A stretch of 64,000 nt of DNA from Croceicoccus gelatinilyticus. GTDB taxonomy: Bacteria > Pseudomonadota > Alphaproteobacteria > Sphingomonadales > Sphingomonadaceae. Position numbers and translations under genes: made by a program. The stretch spans positions 620,001 to 684,000 of the forward strand of contig NZ_JAHCBF010000001.1 in the NCBI RefSeq assembly GCF_018398395.1, written 5' to 3'. Below are positions 1 through 9,690 of this stretch, piece after piece. The stretch's first letter is position 1. Every line of letters starts with the position of its first letter. Under the pieces are notes generated by a model, which ran no database searches, was not told the origin of the DNA, and saw only the letters and a list, made by a program, of their open reading frames with translations.

Positions 1-534
1 GCGGCGGACGGCAAGGGCCTGCTGAAGGCTGCGATCCGCAGCGAGGATCCGGTCGTCTTCCTCGAAAACGAGCTGATGTACGGCAAGAGCTTCGACGTAC
101 CGGACATGGACGATTTCGTCCTGCCGATCGGCAAGGCCCGCATCATGCGCGAAGGTTCGGACGTGACGATCGTGTCCTACTCGATCGGCGTCGGCCTCGC
201 TCTCGAAGCGGCCGAGAAGCTGGCGGGTGAGGGGATCGATGCCGAAGTCATCGACCTGCGCACGCTGCGTCCGCTTGACACCGGAACCGTGCTGGCGAGC
301 CTGAAGAAGACCAACCGCCTCGTCGTCGCCGAAGAAGGCTGGCCGACCTGCTCGATCGCCAGTGAAATCTCGGCGGTCTGCATGGAGGAAGGCTTCGACG
401 ATCTCGACGCCCCGGTGATCCGCGTGACCAATGCCGACGTTCCGTTGCCTTACGCTGCGAACCTCGAAAAGGAGGCGCTGATTGATACGGCCAGCATCGT
501 CGCTGCAGTGAAGAAGGTCTGCTACGTCGACTGA
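1..534 (+). CDS. pdhB: Pyruvate dehydrogenase E1 component subunit beta, C-terminal part (5' end outside window)
   Basis: The reading frame is open from base 1 and gives 177 residues. It is the C-terminal part of the transketolase-like beta subunit of pyruvate dehydrogenase E1. Together with E1 alpha this subunit performs the thiamine-diphosphate-dependent decarboxylation of pyruvate and acetylates the lipoyl domain of E2. Visible family signs are the segment around [15 protein letters not shown] and the transketolase C-terminal domain with [11 protein letters not shown] and [14 protein letters not shown]. Alphaproteobacterial PdhB often carries an N-terminal lipoyl domain, but that part would lie left of the window. 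The partner E2 and E3 genes are far away, at about 52-55 kb. Family assignment is firm; the choice of pyruvate over branched-chain substrate rests on similarity. Confidence 0.93.
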   Translation, partial: AADGKGLLKAAIRSEDPVVFLENELMYGKSFDVPDMDDFVLPIGKARIMREGSDVTIVSYSIGVGLALEAAEKLAGEGIDAEVIDLRTLRPLDTGTVLASLKKTNRLVVAEEGWPTCSIASEISAVCMEEGFDDLDAPVIRVTNADVPLPYAANLEKEALIDTASIVAAVKKVCYVD

Positions 535-555
535 CGGATCACGATCCGCCAAACA

Positions 556-590
556 GAAAGGGCCGGCTTCGCAGCCGGCCCTTTTCTTTA
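556..590. terminator. Bidirectional intrinsic terminator after pdhB and the tad genes
   Basis: A GC-rich stem reads AAAGGGCCGGCT-TCGC-AGCCGGCCCTTT and is followed on the plus strand by TTTTCTTT. On the minus strand it is followed by TTTCTGTTT. It lies between pdhB and the convergent TadE-like gene, so it can end transcription from both sides. Confidence 0.85.
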
Positions 591-608
591 GCGCCCAATG
601 TTTCCAGC

Positions 609-1121
609 TCAGGTCCCGAAGACAGGCTCTTCTCCCGTGCCCGGATCGGTGCCGTCGTCAGGCTCTTCATCAGGCAGGTCATTGCCCGGCACGAAAACCG
701 AACGCGTGTATTCCAGCTGAAGCAAATCGACATTCGTGAAGCCAAGCAGGTTCGGCACATCATAGACCATGCGCAGGTCGATCTTGCGCACGCGGTCCAT
801 GCTCTGGGTTTCCTCGTTCTCGACGAAGACCTGCAGATCGTTGATGTGCAGCATGTAAGGCGCAGAAACTGCGACGGTCATTGCTTTGGTTTCAATCTGC
901 TCGTCGGTGAGGAAATTGCTCTTCTGCGCCTCGACCGCCATGTACCGGCTCATCTCGCCGGCCACACCGCGAACCGCGTTCTGGGCCTGCAGGTACATGC
1001 CGGCCTGAAACACGCCGATCAGCATCGTGATCAGAACGGGAAGAAGCACTGCCATCTCGATGATGGTCGTGCCGCTTTCATCCTTGCGGAAGTTCGAGAG
1101 GTGCTTGTTCATCATCATCAC
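609..1121 (-). CDS. TadE-like pilus assembly protein
   Basis: The 170-residue protein has a short cytoplasmic N-terminus (KDESGTTIIEMAVLLPVLITML), then one hydrophobic segment at about 17-40 and an extracytoplasmic domain. The GTTIIE-A-LLP pattern is the TadE/TadG signature, in which the Glu near the cleavage region resembles a type IVb pseudopilin. The family supplies minor pilins of Flp/Tad pili. The acidic Pro/Gly-rich tail (DDGTDPGTGEE) is unusual. Four ATG codons follow in a row, and the first overlaps the stop of the upstream gene (TGATG), so translation is probably coupled. No other tad genes (cpaB-F, tadA-C) are in the window. Confidence 0.8.
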   Translation of the reverse strand: MMMMNKHLSNFRKDESGTTIIEMAVLLPVLITMLIGVFQAGMYLQAQNAVRGVAGEMSRYMAVEAQKSNFLTDEQIETKAMTVAVSAPYMLHINDLQVFVENEETQSMDRVRKIDLRMVYDVPNLLGFTNVDLLQLEYTRSVFVPGNDLPDEEPDDGTDPGTGEEPVFGT

Positions 1122-1609
1122 CCGATCTGGATCGACCGTTTCACTTCGAAGGTAAGGTCCTTGCCAAGGCCGTAATTGGTCCAGATCGGCGAGTAGCTGT
1201 CCTTCATGTAGATGACGAGGAACGCGCTCTGAGTCTGCGATTCATTCGCGCATCCTTCCTCGGCCTGACGCGCACTGTTGTTGCCACACCGCCAACGCTT
1301 GTAGACGCTGACCTGGCCCGGTTCGATCTGGTCGCCCGTGTTTGCGAGGGTCAGATTACTGGCCGTCGCTAGATAGGCCTGCAGTTCAGAAACCGTCCGT
1401 TCGACATCCGCTTCGTTTTCCGGCGCGGCGGCAAGGATGATCTCCATGCCATTCGCCGCAACCGACTGCATCTCCGTCTGACGCGCGACCATCGAGCTGA
1501 CTTCGACCCCGCCCAGCGTCAAGGCGATCAGCGCGGGGGCGACGAAAGCGGTTTCGATCAGTGTCGAACCGGCCTGGTCCCGGTGGAATTTGCGGATGAT
1601 GCTAAGCAT
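1118..1609 (-). CDS. TadE/TadG-like pilus assembly protein
   Basis: This 163-residue protein starts with a basic stretch and the pattern DQAGSTLIETAFVAPALIALTL, the TadE-type N-terminus with one membrane segment at about 16-40. The remainder is probably outside the membrane and contains two cysteines (RCGNNSARQAEEGC) that could form a disulfide. It is the middle gene of a three-gene minus-strand set; a GAGG sequence precedes its ATG. Its end overlaps the next gene by 4 bases. The likely role is a minor pilin or pilus-assembly factor of a Tad-type system; this is inferred from family membership only. Confidence 0.78.
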   Translation of the reverse strand: MLSIIRKFHRDQAGSTLIETAFVAPALIALTLGGVEVSSMVARQTEMQSVAANGMEIILAAAPENEADVERTVSELQAYLATASNLTLANTGDQIEPGQVSVYKRWRCGNNSARQAEEGCANESQTQSAFLVIYMKDSYSPIWTNYGLGKDLTFEVKRSIQIG

Positions 1610-1618
1610 AGTCGTGCC

Positions 1619-3097
1619 TCACGCGATAAGCTTGACGGTGCCATAGATGACAGAGGTCTCGTGGCTGTGACCCTCGGGGCAGAACTCCGTCATGTCGGTC
1701 GTACCGGTGAGCGTCACCTTGTTGGCCACGATCATCAGGCACATGTTTGCGACTTGCGCGGTACCGGCCATCGTGATCGAGCTCTTCGGCAAATAGACCG
1801 AACCGCTGACCCATGTGCTGCTGGTACCTGCGAAGAGGTGGCCGTTACCTTCGCCCGAGGGGTTGGCACCTTCGGAAGTCGGATCTTCGAAAATCAGCAT
1901 GCCGGCCATCGCCTGCGCCTCGCCATCGGGAATGCCGTAGCTGAGAAGCGTGTTGTAGGTGATGCCCTGGAGATTGATTTCGGTGCCGTCCGTCGTCACT
2001 TCGGTAGTGCCGTCGAAGTTGTTCGTTGAGCTACCGCCCAGCGCAAGCTTTGCACCGCCGGTCAGAATGAACATGATGTCGTTGCCGATGACTTGGTGGT
2101 CACCGTTGATCTTCAGCGACCCGCCGTTGATGACATAGATGCCGGACTGGAAGGTCGTGTCGCAAGATACCGTCAGGCCACGTTCGTAGATCCCCGGCTT
2201 GGCAATGCCGAGCTCGACGACCTCGCCACTCTTTTTGCCCTTACCGGTTTCCTTGCAAGTGTAGCTGCCTTCGCCGGTGACGTAGTCGAGAGGGGCGTCG
2301 ATACCTTCGAACGGGTCCAGCAGCTGATCCTGCGGAATGTTCTCAAGGATGATGTCGTCCGTCATCTCGTTCAACTGATCGTCGATCGTGCCGGCCGAGG
2401 TGATCGAACCTGCATCGATTGTCGGTTGACCGTTGACGACGATCGCATCGCGACCTTCCCAACCGCTGCTGCCGTCGTCCTGGTCGATGCAGTTGCCGTC
2501 GGGGTCGAATGTCGTCACGCACAGCTTCTTAGAGTCCGACATCGCCATGATGCCGCATTCTGCGGTGAAGACGGCGTCGCCGTTCAGGCGGATAGAGTCG
2601 GAATCGCTCTTTTCAGTCGAGACGAGGCAGTTGCTGACGATCGCGCCACCGGTGAAAGCGGCCTGCGACATCACCGCGACGGTCGTGTCGTTTTTCGTGA
2701 AATAGCTAGTGAAAGGCAGGCGCTTGGTCGCCGAAACGTTCACCGTCACCGCGTTGTTCATGACACCGGCGTAGTGCGACTTCACGATCGTAGGGGTTGC
2801 ATTGAAATCCTTGGTCACCGCGTCGTTCGCGTTGAACTCGGTCGTACCGCGCGCGGCCCATTCCGTGCTGTTCGGGTTTTCAGCCAGTTCCCACGCCGCG
2901 GCCATCGCGGCCTGATCGGCGGCATATTGCAGTTCGCGTTTCCACAGGTAGTACTGCGCGAAATCGATGGCGAAACCGCCACCGCCGATCACCATCGGCA
3001 TGCCGAAGGCAGTCAGGATGAGGGCATTGGCACTCGTTTCCTGGCGAAAACGCTTGAAGAAGCGGCAGGCGCTCTTGGCCGAACGGCGAAGGATCAT
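1619..3097 (-). CDS. TadG-like protein with long repetitive C-terminal domain
   Basis: The first gene of the tad-like trio encodes 492 residues. The N-terminus (RQETSANALILTAFGMP) followed by one hydrophobic segment and FAQYYLWKRELQYAADQAAM is the TadG/RcpC-type start (Tad domain). The usual VWA-like part is not evident. Residues after about 290 instead show short repeating beta-type segments such as GIYVINGGSLKINGDHQV and GSVYLPKSSITMAGTA, which suggest a beta-helix-like or polymer-forming surface domain. I chose the ATG at 3097 because GGGAG lies 7 bases before it; an upstream ATG at 3115 lacks such a site. Probably exported with its pilus partners. Confidence 0.75.
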   Translation of the reverse strand: MILRRSAKSACRFFKRFRQETSANALILTAFGMPMVIGGGGFAIDFAQYYLWKRELQYAADQAAMAAAWELAENPNSTEWAARGTTEFNANDAVTKDFNATPTIVKSHYAGVMNNAVTVNVSATKRLPFTSYFTKNDTTVAVMSQAAFTGGAIVSNCLVSTEKSDSDSIRLNGDAVFTAECGIMAMSDSKKLCVTTFDPDGNCIDQDDGSSGWEGRDAIVVNGQPTIDAGSITSAGTIDDQLNEMTDDIILENIPQDQLLDPFEGIDAPLDYVTGEGSYTCKETGKGKKSGEVVELGIAKPGIYERGLTVSCDTTFQSGIYVINGGSLKINGDHQVIGNDIMFILTGGAKLALGGSSTNNFDGTTEVTTDGTEINLQGITYNTLLSYGIPDGEAQAMAGMLIFEDPTSEGANPSGEGNGHLFAGTSSTWVSGSVYLPKSSITMAGTAQVANMCLMIVANKVTLTGTTDMTEFCPEGHSHETSVIYGTVKLIA

Positions 3098-3206
3098 CAA
3101 ATGGCTCCCATGCAAAATCTGCGCCCTGAGCGTGCAATGCGCACGACAGAGATCGGGTACACAGGTTGAGATTACGTAAACTCTGGTAATCGGGGCTTAA
3201 ACAGAT

Positions 3207-3899
3207 GTGGTTAGCGAGACGTTAGTGACCGAGAATCCTGACTTGCGGGCCTTTTGGGCAGAGGCAGAGGAGCAGCTTTTGCCCCCGATCCGCCTCGCGA
3301 TCGCCTATGCGCCTGCTGCGGTGCGGCAATTGTGGACCGGTTTCTTTGTGCTTGATCGCCGATTCGCGCAGATCGTTGCGACGGCGCGTGAGCCGATGCT
3401 GGCGCAGATGCGCCTCGCGTGGTGGCGGGAGACATTGCACCGTCCGGTGGACGAGTGGCCGGCGGGGGAGCCTTTTCTGGCTGCGTTGTCGCGATGGGGC
3501 GAGGAGCGGTCCGCGTTGGCCGGATTGGCCGATGGCTGGGAAGCGATGATTGGCGAGCCGCCGCTCGATGCCGCTGCGTTCGCGTCACTGGCCGGAGCGC
3601 GGGAGGATGCGGTTGCGGCGCTTGGCAGGCTTTCGGGCGGAGTTGCGGATAATGCGCGCGCGGCGGCGCATCGCTGGGCACTGGCCGACATTGCGATGAA
3701 CCTGTCCGATGAAACGGAGCGGGGGAGGGCGGATGCCTTGCTTGCTTCTGCCGACAAGCCGCACGGTAAGGTTGCAAAGGCGATGCGTCCTATCGCCGTC
3801 CTCGACGCTCAGATGCAGCGAGCCTTGGCCGAAGGACGGCGTATTGGCGGACCGGGCGATCTGGCCGTGGCCTTGCGTATCGGTCTGTTCGGTCGGTGA
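3207..3899 (+). CDS. Squalene/phytoene synthase-like protein, probably non-catalytic
   Basis: The 230-residue protein is short for the squalene/phytoene synthase family (about 280-350). The best landmark is QMRLAWWRETLHRP at about 70-83, a strong signature of this family and of the NDUFAF6-like group. The aspartate-rich DxxxD motifs that bind prenyl diphosphate magnesium are not recognisable: the first site reads around LDRRFAQIV, and the second reads ADIAMNLSDETERG. It may therefore be a structural or assembly factor rather than a synthase. The annotated start is GTG at 3207; a second GTG at 3225 is equally possible. It is divergent from the tad-like genes. Confidence 0.6.
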   Translation: MVSETLVTENPDLRAFWAEAEEQLLPPIRLAIAYAPAAVRQLWTGFFVLDRRFAQIVATAREPMLAQMRLAWWRETLHRPVDEWPAGEPFLAALSRWGEERSALAGLADGWEAMIGEPPLDAAAFASLAGAREDAVAALGRLSGGVADNARAAAHRWALADIAMNLSDETERGRADALLASADKPHGKVAKAMRPIAVLDAQMQRALAEGRRIGGPGDLAVALRIGLFGR

Positions 3900-3969
3900 T
3901 AGTTTGAGGCGCTAACTTTTCTTGCACGGTCAGTCCGTTAGGGTCCGAACCTGCAGGAGGGTCGCAAAT

Positions 3970-4440
3970 ATGAATCGCATGGTTGTGGGCGCGCTTGGCG
4001 CCCTGATGCTTGTCGCCATGGGGCTGTTCTGGTGGCAGGGCCGTGCCATCGAGGTCGAGGGGCTGCCCCCGCCGGACATGGATGCCTCGGCGCAGGTTCG
4101 GGAGCCCGAAGCCCTGCCGTCTGCGGATGTGAACGAAATGCAGGGACCCAAGCTGCCCACCGCGATCAAGATGAACGACGAACAGCGTCGCTTCGCCCGT
4201 TATGACATCAACCGCGATCTCATCATCACGCGTAACGAAATGCTTTCGACGCGGGTAAGTGCTTTCCGCAAGCTGGACGTCGATGGCAACAACCTGCTGA
4301 CGTTCGAGGAATGGGCCGTGACGACCGTGAACCGCTTTGAAGGTGCGGACGGGGACAAGGACGGTCGACTGACCCCGGCCGAATACGCGACGACCGCGCC
4401 CAAGAAAAAGACGCGTCCTGCGCCCAAGTGTCGCTGCTGA
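3970..4440 (+). CDS. Membrane-anchored EF-hand protein
   Basis: The 156-residue protein has an N-terminal hydrophobic segment (VVGALGALMLVAMGLFWW, about 5-22) and then a hydrophilic domain with three EF-hand-like loops: DINRDLIITRNE, DVDGNNLLTFEE and DGDKDGRLTPAE. Loops two and three have good calcium-ligand spacing; the first is weaker. The tail is basic and ends in Cys-Arg-Cys. ATG 3970 is chosen because of the GGAGGG site just upstream; an in-frame ATG at 3922 would add 16 residues ahead of the helix. Probably anchored with the EF-hands in the periplasm. No specific partner is known. Confidence 0.75.
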   Translation: MNRMVVGALGALMLVAMGLFWWQGRAIEVEGLPPPDMDASAQVREPEALPSADVNEMQGPKLPTAIKMNDEQRRFARYDINRDLIITRNEMLSTRVSAFRKLDVDGNNLLTFEEWAVTTVNRFEGADGDKDGRLTPAEYATTAPKKKTRPAPKCRC

Positions 4441-4446
4441 AGTGGC

Positions 4447-5823
4447 TCAGGCCGGTTCGGTAATCCGCGCTGCGCGCAGCCATTCGGCCATGTCGCGCTT
4501 TGCCCGCTCGGTATAGTAGGCCTTGCGCTGCTTCTTCTTGATGCTGTCGTCGTCGGGCATCGGGAAGAGACCGAAATTCACGTTCATCGGCTGATAGCTG
4601 TCCGCCTCGGCGTCGCCTGTAATGTGTGACAAAAGTGCGCCCAGCGCCGTCGTGCGGGGCAGGGGCGTCCAGTCGCGGCCCGCCAGTTCGGTCGCGGTCA
4701 TCAAGCCCGCCAGCATTCCGATGGCGGAGCTTTCGACATAACCTTCACAGCCCGTGATCTGCCCTGCGAACCGCACATGCGGCGCGCTTTTCAGGCGTAG
4801 CTGGCGATCGAGCAACGTCGGCGAATTGAGGAACGTGTTGCGGTGCAGTCCGCCAAGCCGCGCGAACTCCGCGTTCTCAAGGCCCGGGATGGTGCGGAAC
4901 AGTTCAACCTGCGCGCGGTGCTTCAGCTTCGTCTGGAAACCCACCATGTTCCACAGCGTGCCAAGCTTGTTGTCCTGCCGGAGTTGGACCACGGCATAGG
5001 GCCAGCGACCCTGCGGAAATTCGGGCGTCACGTCGTGCGGATTATCCAGCCCCACAGGCTTCATGGGTCCGAAACGCAGGGTTTCGACGCCGCGCGCGGC
5101 CATGACCTCGATCGGCATGCAGCCGTCGAAATAGGGCGTATCGGCTTCCCATTCCTTGAACTCGGTCTTCTCGCCGTCGATCAGGCCCTGCCAGAAGGCG
5201 AGGTACTGTTCCTTCGTCATCGGGCAATTGATGTAGTCGCCTTCCTCGTTCGAGGCCTCGGTCCGCTTGTTCCAGCGCGACTGGATCCAGCAGATGTCCA
5301 TGTCGATGGAATCGCGATAGACGATGGGCGCGATGGCATCGAAGAAGGCGAGGCTGTCCGCGCCGGTCGCGGTGCCGATCGACTGGGCCAGCGATGCCGC
5401 GGTCAGCGGGCCGGTTGCAACGATCGTCGTGCCCTCGCTCGGCAAGGCATCGACGCGTTCGCGCACGATCTCGACGTTGGGGTGTTCGGTCAGGCACTTC
5501 TCGACATTGTCGGAGAACACGTCGCGGTCGACGGCGAGCGCCGATCCTGCCGGAACTTGCGCGACTTCTGCGGCCTTCATGACCAGCGAATTGCATTGGC
5601 GCATCTCGTAATGGAGCAGGCCGACCGCATTTGCCGTGTCGTCGTCCGAACGGAACGAGTTCGAACAGACGAGTTCCGCCAGCCCGTCACCCTGGTGAGC
5701 GGGCGTCGTGTCGCCGCCGCCACGCATTTCGGACAGGCGCACTTTCACGCCCCGGTTCGCAAGCTGCCAAGCCGCCTCGCTGCCTGCGAGACCGCCGCCG
5801 ATGATATGCACCTGGTGAGTCAT
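4447..5823 (-). CDS. trmFO: Methylenetetrahydrofolate--tRNA-(uracil-5-)-methyltransferase TrmFO
   Basis: TrmFO makes ribothymidine 54 in the tRNA T-loop using methylenetetrahydrofolate and FADH2. The 458-residue protein begins with the FAD-binding signature [14 protein letters not shown]. It has the catalytic cysteine segment [10 protein letters not shown] with Cys53, and the second conserved cysteine region [11 protein letters not shown] followed by GPMKPVGL. Length fits the family. It is convergent with the EF-hand gene (6-base gap) and divergent from the YhhN gene, with only about 30 bases between start codons. I see nothing abnormal in the sequence. Confidence 0.97.
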   Translation of the reverse strand: MTHQVHIIGGGLAGSEAAWQLANRGVKVRLSEMRGGGDTTPAHQGDGLAELVCSNSFRSDDDTANAVGLLHYEMRQCNSLVMKAAEVAQVPAGSALAVDRDVFSDNVEKCLTEHPNVEIVRERVDALPSEGTTIVATGPLTAASLAQSIGTATGADSLAFFDAIAPIVYRDSIDMDICWIQSRWNKRTEASNEEGDYINCPMTKEQYLAFWQGLIDGEKTEFKEWEADTPYFDGCMPIEVMAARGVETLRFGPMKPVGLDNPHDVTPEFPQGRWPYAVVQLRQDNKLGTLWNMVGFQTKLKHRAQVELFRTIPGLENAEFARLGGLHRNTFLNSPTLLDRQLRLKSAPHVRFAGQITGCEGYVESSAIGMLAGLMTATELAGRDWTPLPRTTALGALLSHITGDAEADSYQPMNVNFGLFPMPDDDSIKKKQRKAYYTERAKRDMAEWLRAARITEPA

Positions 5824-5853
5824 GCGCGCGGGTTAGCGATTGCCTATCGGGTA

Positions 5854-6579
5854 ATGCAAATGCAAAGAGACATCGAAGGCCGACTGGTCGGCGCAGGGGA
5901 GCACAAGACAAAGGTCGTGAGACGCGCATTGGCACAAAGGCGGCCGTGGTTGCTCGCCAGCATTATCGTCGCGGTGGCGTGGTGGTTCTTCGAGGACAGC
6001 CACACGATTCCCGGTCTTTTCAAGGTCGTGTGGAAAGGCCTGCCGCTCGTCCTGCTCGCGCTCTATGCCTTCCAGCGCCACCTCGGCCCCGACGGACACG
6101 CGCTTACGGGCCTGCTGTTGATCGCGGGCGTGTCGGACATGTTTTCCGAGCTTCAGTATGCGAGCGCGGCGACTCTAATGGGATTTTCGCTGCTGCTCGG
6201 CATCTGGCTCTATGCCCGCAACCGGCGCGATCACACTGTCGGGTCGCAGAAGATACTGGCCTTCGTACTCGTAGTAGCGGTGCCGGTGATCAGCTGGTTC
6301 CTGCTTCGCGGTGAGGAAGGACGATTGCTCGCAACCGGTTTCTCGCTGTTGCTTGCCATCATGGCGGCCATGGCCTGGACGAGCCGCTTCTCGCGCTACC
6401 GCGTTGGCGTCGGGGCGATCCTGTTCGTGGTGTCGGACCTGCTGCTATTCGCAACGCTTGGCCCCGTCCTCCACGACAATCCCGTCGCGTCGAAGCTGGT
6501 CTGGCCGCTCTATTATGCGGCACAGCTCCTGATCGCGACGGGTGTCGTCAGCAGGCTGCGACGCGACGCCGCAGCCTGA
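5854..6579 (+). CDS. YhhN-family lysoplasmalogenase-like membrane protein
   Basis: About 241 residues with seven to eight hydrophobic segments across the whole chain (for example WLLASIIVAVAWWFF, ILFVVSDLLLFATLGPV and LYYAAQLLIATGVV). It matches the YhhN/TMEM86 family, whose eukaryotic members hydrolyse the vinyl ether bond of lysoplasmalogens. The family pattern of Asp residues in GVSDMFSE and VVSDLLLF is present. The substrate in bacteria is often unknown. The start is uncertain: ATG at 5854 or 5860, and the frame stays open much further upstream, but that part is antisense to trmFO. It converges on gyrA with a 3-base gap. Confidence 0.75.
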   Translation: MQMQRDIEGRLVGAGEHKTKVVRRALAQRRPWLLASIIVAVAWWFFEDSHTIPGLFKVVWKGLPLVLLALYAFQRHLGPDGHALTGLLLIAGVSDMFSELQYASAATLMGFSLLLGIWLYARNRRDHTVGSQKILAFVLVVAVPVISWFLLRGEEGRLLATGFSLLLAIMAAMAWTSRFSRYRVGVGAILFVVSDLLLFATLGPVLHDNPVASKLVWPLYYAAQLLIATGVVSRLRRDAAA

Positions 6580-6582
6580 GCA

Positions 6583-9354
6583 TTAGGCCTCGGTCGGCGG
6601 CGGGTCGTCGCGGTCCTGCGTGGTGTCGGGCGTCGTCTCGTCCGCATCACGGCCGAGGATTTCCTCGACGATCGCTTCTTCCGCCTCGTTCTCGGGCGCT
6701 TCTTCCTCGTCCAGGCGGGCGCAGCCCACGACGTGCTCGCCCTTGGCAACGTCGAACAGGCGCACGCCTGCCGAGCCGCGACCGATAACGCGCAGCGACG
6801 ATAGCGGCATGCGGATCAGCTTTGCCTGATCGGTGACGAGCATCAGTTGCTCGCCCTTGTGCGCGGGGAAGCTGGCGACGACCGGGCCGTTACGTTCAAT
6901 GTTGTCGATGTTCGTGATGCCCTGACCGCCACGACCGGTGCGGCGATACTCATACGCAGAGCTCATCTTGCCGTAGCCGTTGGCGCAGACGGTGAGGATG
7001 AACTCTTCCGCTTCCTCCATCCGCGCCATCGTGTCGGTGTCGAGCGTGGGTTCGGCCTCGTTCTCCTTCCACGGAGCGGCGCGCAGGTATTCGTCGCGCT
7101 GTTCGAGTTCCGCACCGTTAAGGACCGAAATCGAGATGACCTTGTCGTCACCCTTAAGCGTCATGCCGCGAACGCCGGTCGACGTGCGCGACTGGAACTC
7201 GCGGACATCTTCTGCGGAGAAGCGGATCGCCTTGCCCTCGCGGCTTGCCAGCAGGACGTCGTCGTCCGGCGTCAGCAGACGGACACCGACGAGGTAGTCG
7301 TCGCTGTCATCGTCGAAGCGCATCGCGATCTTGCCGTTCGACGGAACGTTGGTGAACGATGCCATCGAGTTGCGGCGCACGGTGCCGTTGCCGGTCGCGA
7401 ACATGACGTGCAGGTTACCCCACTCTTCCTCGTCCTCAGGGAGGGGAAGGACCGTCTGGATCGTCTCTCCATCACCGAGCGGCAGGAGGTTCACCATCGG
7501 GCGGCCGCGCGTGGTCGGGCCGCCTTCGGGCAGCTTCCAGACCTTCATGCGATAGACCTTGCCGGCTGTCGAGAAGAACAGGACCGGATTGTGCGTGCTG
7601 GTCACGAAGAGGTTGGTGACAGCATCCTTTTCCTTCGTCGCCATGCCGGCGCGGCCCTTGCCGCCACGGGCCTGTGCGCGGAAGGTCGAGAGCGGGGTGC
7701 GCTTGATGTAGCCGCCCATCGTGACGGTGACGACCATCTCGTCCCGCTCGATCAGGTCCTCGTCTTCGATACCGTCCCATGCAGGTGCGATTTCGGAAAC
7801 GCGCGGCGTTGCATAGGCGTCGCGCACTTCGCGCAACTCGTCCTGCATGACCTGGTAGAGCTTTACCCGGTCGCCGAGGATTTCGAGATATCCGGCGATG
7901 TCTTCGGAAAGCTTCTGGAGTTCCTCGCCGATTTCATCGCGGCCCATCGCCGTCAGGCGGTGCAGGCGCAGGTCGAGGATGGCGCGGACCTGTGTCTCGC
8001 TCAGCGTATAGGTCGGCTGCTTGTCGAGATCGTCATCGTCCTCGATCGCTTCGACAAGGCGGATATAGGGCGCGATCTCGCCCATCGGCCATTCGCGCGA
8101 CAGCAGGCTCTCACGCGCGATGGCGGGGCTTGCCGAACCGCGGATGATCTTCACGACCTCGTCGAGGTTGGTGACCGCGATGACGAGGCCGAGCAAGATG
8201 TGCGCGCGTTCGCGGGCCTTGTTCAGCTCGAACTTGGTGCGGCGGGTGATGACATCTTCGCGGAAGTGGATGAAGCTTTGCAGGATGTCCCGCAGGTTCA
8301 GCACTTCGGGGCGGCCGCCGCGGATCGCCAGCATGTTGGCCGGGAAGCTCGACTGCGCAGGTGTGTAGCGCCAGATCTGGTTGAGGACGACCTCGGGCGA
8401 TGCATCGCGCTTCAGGTCCACGACGACGCGCACGCCTTCGCGGTTCGATTCGTCGCGGATGTCGGAAACACCCTCGATCCGCTTGTCCTTGGCGGCTTCG
8501 GCGATCTTTTCGACGAGGTTCGACTTGCCGACCTGGAACGGGATCGAGGTAAGGACGATCGACCGGCGGTCGCCGCGCTTTTCCTCGATCTCGTGGCGGC
8601 AGCGCTGCAGTATGGAACCGCGACCTTCGCGGTAGGCGTTGCGCGCGCCCGACTGGCCAAGGATCAGCGGCGCGGTCGGAAAGTCGGGGCCGGGGATGAT
8701 CTCGAACAGTTCATCCACGGTGATGGCCGGGTTCTCGATCATGGCGAGGCAGCCGTCGATCACTTCGCCAAGATTGTGCGGCGGAATGTTCGTCGCCATG
8801 CCGACCGCGATGCCGCCTGCGCCGTTGACCAGCAGGTTCGGGAAGCGTGCGGGCAGAACCTCGGGCTCGCTGCGCGAACCGTCGTAGTTGTCGGCGAAGT
8901 CGACGGTATCCTTGTCGAGGTCGTCGAGTAGCGAGTTCGCGACGCGGGCAAGACGCGCCTCGGTATAACGCATCGATGCCGGCGGATCGGGGTCCATTGA
9001 ACCGAAGTTGCCCTGACCGTCGATCAGCGGCAGGCGCATCGACCAGTCCTGCGTCATGCGGGCCAGCGCATCGTAGATCGCGCTGTCGCCGTGCGGGTGG
9101 TAGTTGCCCATCACGTCGCCGACGATCTTCGCGCTCTTGCGGTAGGGGCGTCCGGCGACGAAGCCGCCTTCCTGGCTGGCGAAGAGGATGCGGCGGTGAA
9201 CGGGTTTCAGGCCGTCGCGGACATCAGGCAGCGCGCGGCTGACGATGACGCTCATCGCGTAGTCGAGGTAGCTCGACTTCATCTCGTCGACGATGTCGAT
9301 CGGTTCGATGTCGGGTTCGCCGGGAAGCGGCGCAGTATCAGTCAGATCGTTCAC
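6583..9354 (-). CDS. gyrA: DNA gyrase subunit A
   Basis: GyrA is the DNA-cleaving subunit of gyrase and introduces negative supercoils with GyrB. The 923-residue protein has the winged-helix domain with catalytic Tyr130 (SMRYTEARL). The quinolone-resistance region is [15 protein letters not shown], with Ser91 and Asp95 corresponding to E. coli Ser83 and Asp87; both are the sensitive type. The C-terminal beta-pinwheel carries a GyrA box, [10 protein letters not shown], a slight variant of QRRGGKG and the feature that separates gyrase from topoisomerase IV. A long acidic tail follows. The start is GTG at 9354. parE lies 9.6 kb away; gyrB is not in the window. Confidence 0.97.
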   Translation of the reverse strand: MNDLTDTAPLPGEPDIEPIDIVDEMKSSYLDYAMSVIVSRALPDVRDGLKPVHRRILFASQEGGFVAGRPYRKSAKIVGDVMGNYHPHGDSAIYDALARMTQDWSMRLPLIDGQGNFGSMDPDPPASMRYTEARLARVANSLLDDLDKDTVDFADNYDGSRSEPEVLPARFPNLLVNGAGGIAVGMATNIPPHNLGEVIDGCLAMIENPAITVDELFEIIPGPDFPTAPLILGQSGARNAYREGRGSILQRCRHEIEEKRGDRRSIVLTSIPFQVGKSNLVEKIAEAAKDKRIEGVSDIRDESNREGVRVVVDLKRDASPEVVLNQIWRYTPAQSSFPANMLAIRGGRPEVLNLRDILQSFIHFREDVITRRTKFELNKARERAHILLGLVIAVTNLDEVVKIIRGSASPAIARESLLSREWPMGEIAPYIRLVEAIEDDDDLDKQPTYTLSETQVRAILDLRLHRLTAMGRDEIGEELQKLSEDIAGYLEILGDRVKLYQVMQDELREVRDAYATPRVSEIAPAWDGIEDEDLIERDEMVVTVTMGGYIKRTPLSTFRAQARGGKGRAGMATKEKDAVTNLFVTSTHNPVLFFSTAGKVYRMKVWKLPEGGPTTRGRPMVNLLPLGDGETIQTVLPLPEDEEEWGNLHVMFATGNGTVRRNSMASFTNVPSNGKIAMRFDDDSDDYLVGVRLLTPDDDVLLASREGKAIRFSAEDVREFQSRTSTGVRGMTLKGDDKVISISVLNGAELEQRDEYLRAAPWKENEAEPTLDTDTMARMEEAEEFILTVCANGYGKMSSAYEYRRTGRGGQGITNIDNIERNGPVVASFPAHKGEQLMLVTDQAKLIRMPLSSLRVIGRGSAGVRLFDVAKGEHVVGCARLDEEEAPENEAEEAIVEEILGRDADETTPDTTQDRDDPPPTEA

Positions 9355-9690
9355 GAATGACGGCTCTTGTTCTCTATGATTTTCCGTATGTCCGCACCCT
9401 AGGGAAGGGGGGGCGCAATGGCTAGCGAAACGGCGGAATTGCGCCAGTCAAAGGCGGCTTTTTCCACACTTTCCGACTGCGGCTTAACAGGGGGATGCTG
9501 CACGTGGGCAAACGCGCCATTCAATCCGCGTTCAGCGGCGAACCCCTATTACCAATGTCAATTGTGCAGGGCCCTGTCCGGTTGCCATTAGAGCCAAAAA
9601 TCGGCATTGCCCCGCTCGGAACGGGAATTCACGCGTTTCGGCGGTTCCAAGGGCCGCCGTTGTCGCATTTGGATGGTTGAGGAGTATTTC
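9355..9690. other. Intergenic region between divergent gyrA and TPR gene
   Basis: This 336-base stretch must hold the promoters of both flanking genes. I see no tRNA or known RNA. A small inverted repeat CGGCGG/CCGCCG spans about 9639-9659, just before the TPR gene. Two short open frames exist: 9418-9591 (57 codons, purine-rich site before it, cysteine-rich end) and 9495-9680 (61 codons). Neither resembles a protein I know, and both are weakly supported, so I do not call them genes. The GAGGAG sequence at about 9678 serves the ATG at 9691. Confidence 0.5.

Noticed and set aside
4843-5853. Upstream extension of the YhhN gene by about 337 residues
   Set aside because: The extension is antisense to trmFO and has no membrane-protein character; the conserved part begins near 5854.
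6847-8931. 694-codon open frame on the plus strand opposite gyrA
   Set aside because: It is the antisense shadow of gyrA; high GC codon bias keeps that frame open. No ribosome-binding site or family signs.
9418-9591. Possible 57-codon gene in the gyrA-TPR spacer
   Set aside because: A purine-rich stretch precedes it, but the sequence resembles nothing I know and composition is not typical; kept only as a remark in the spacer entry.
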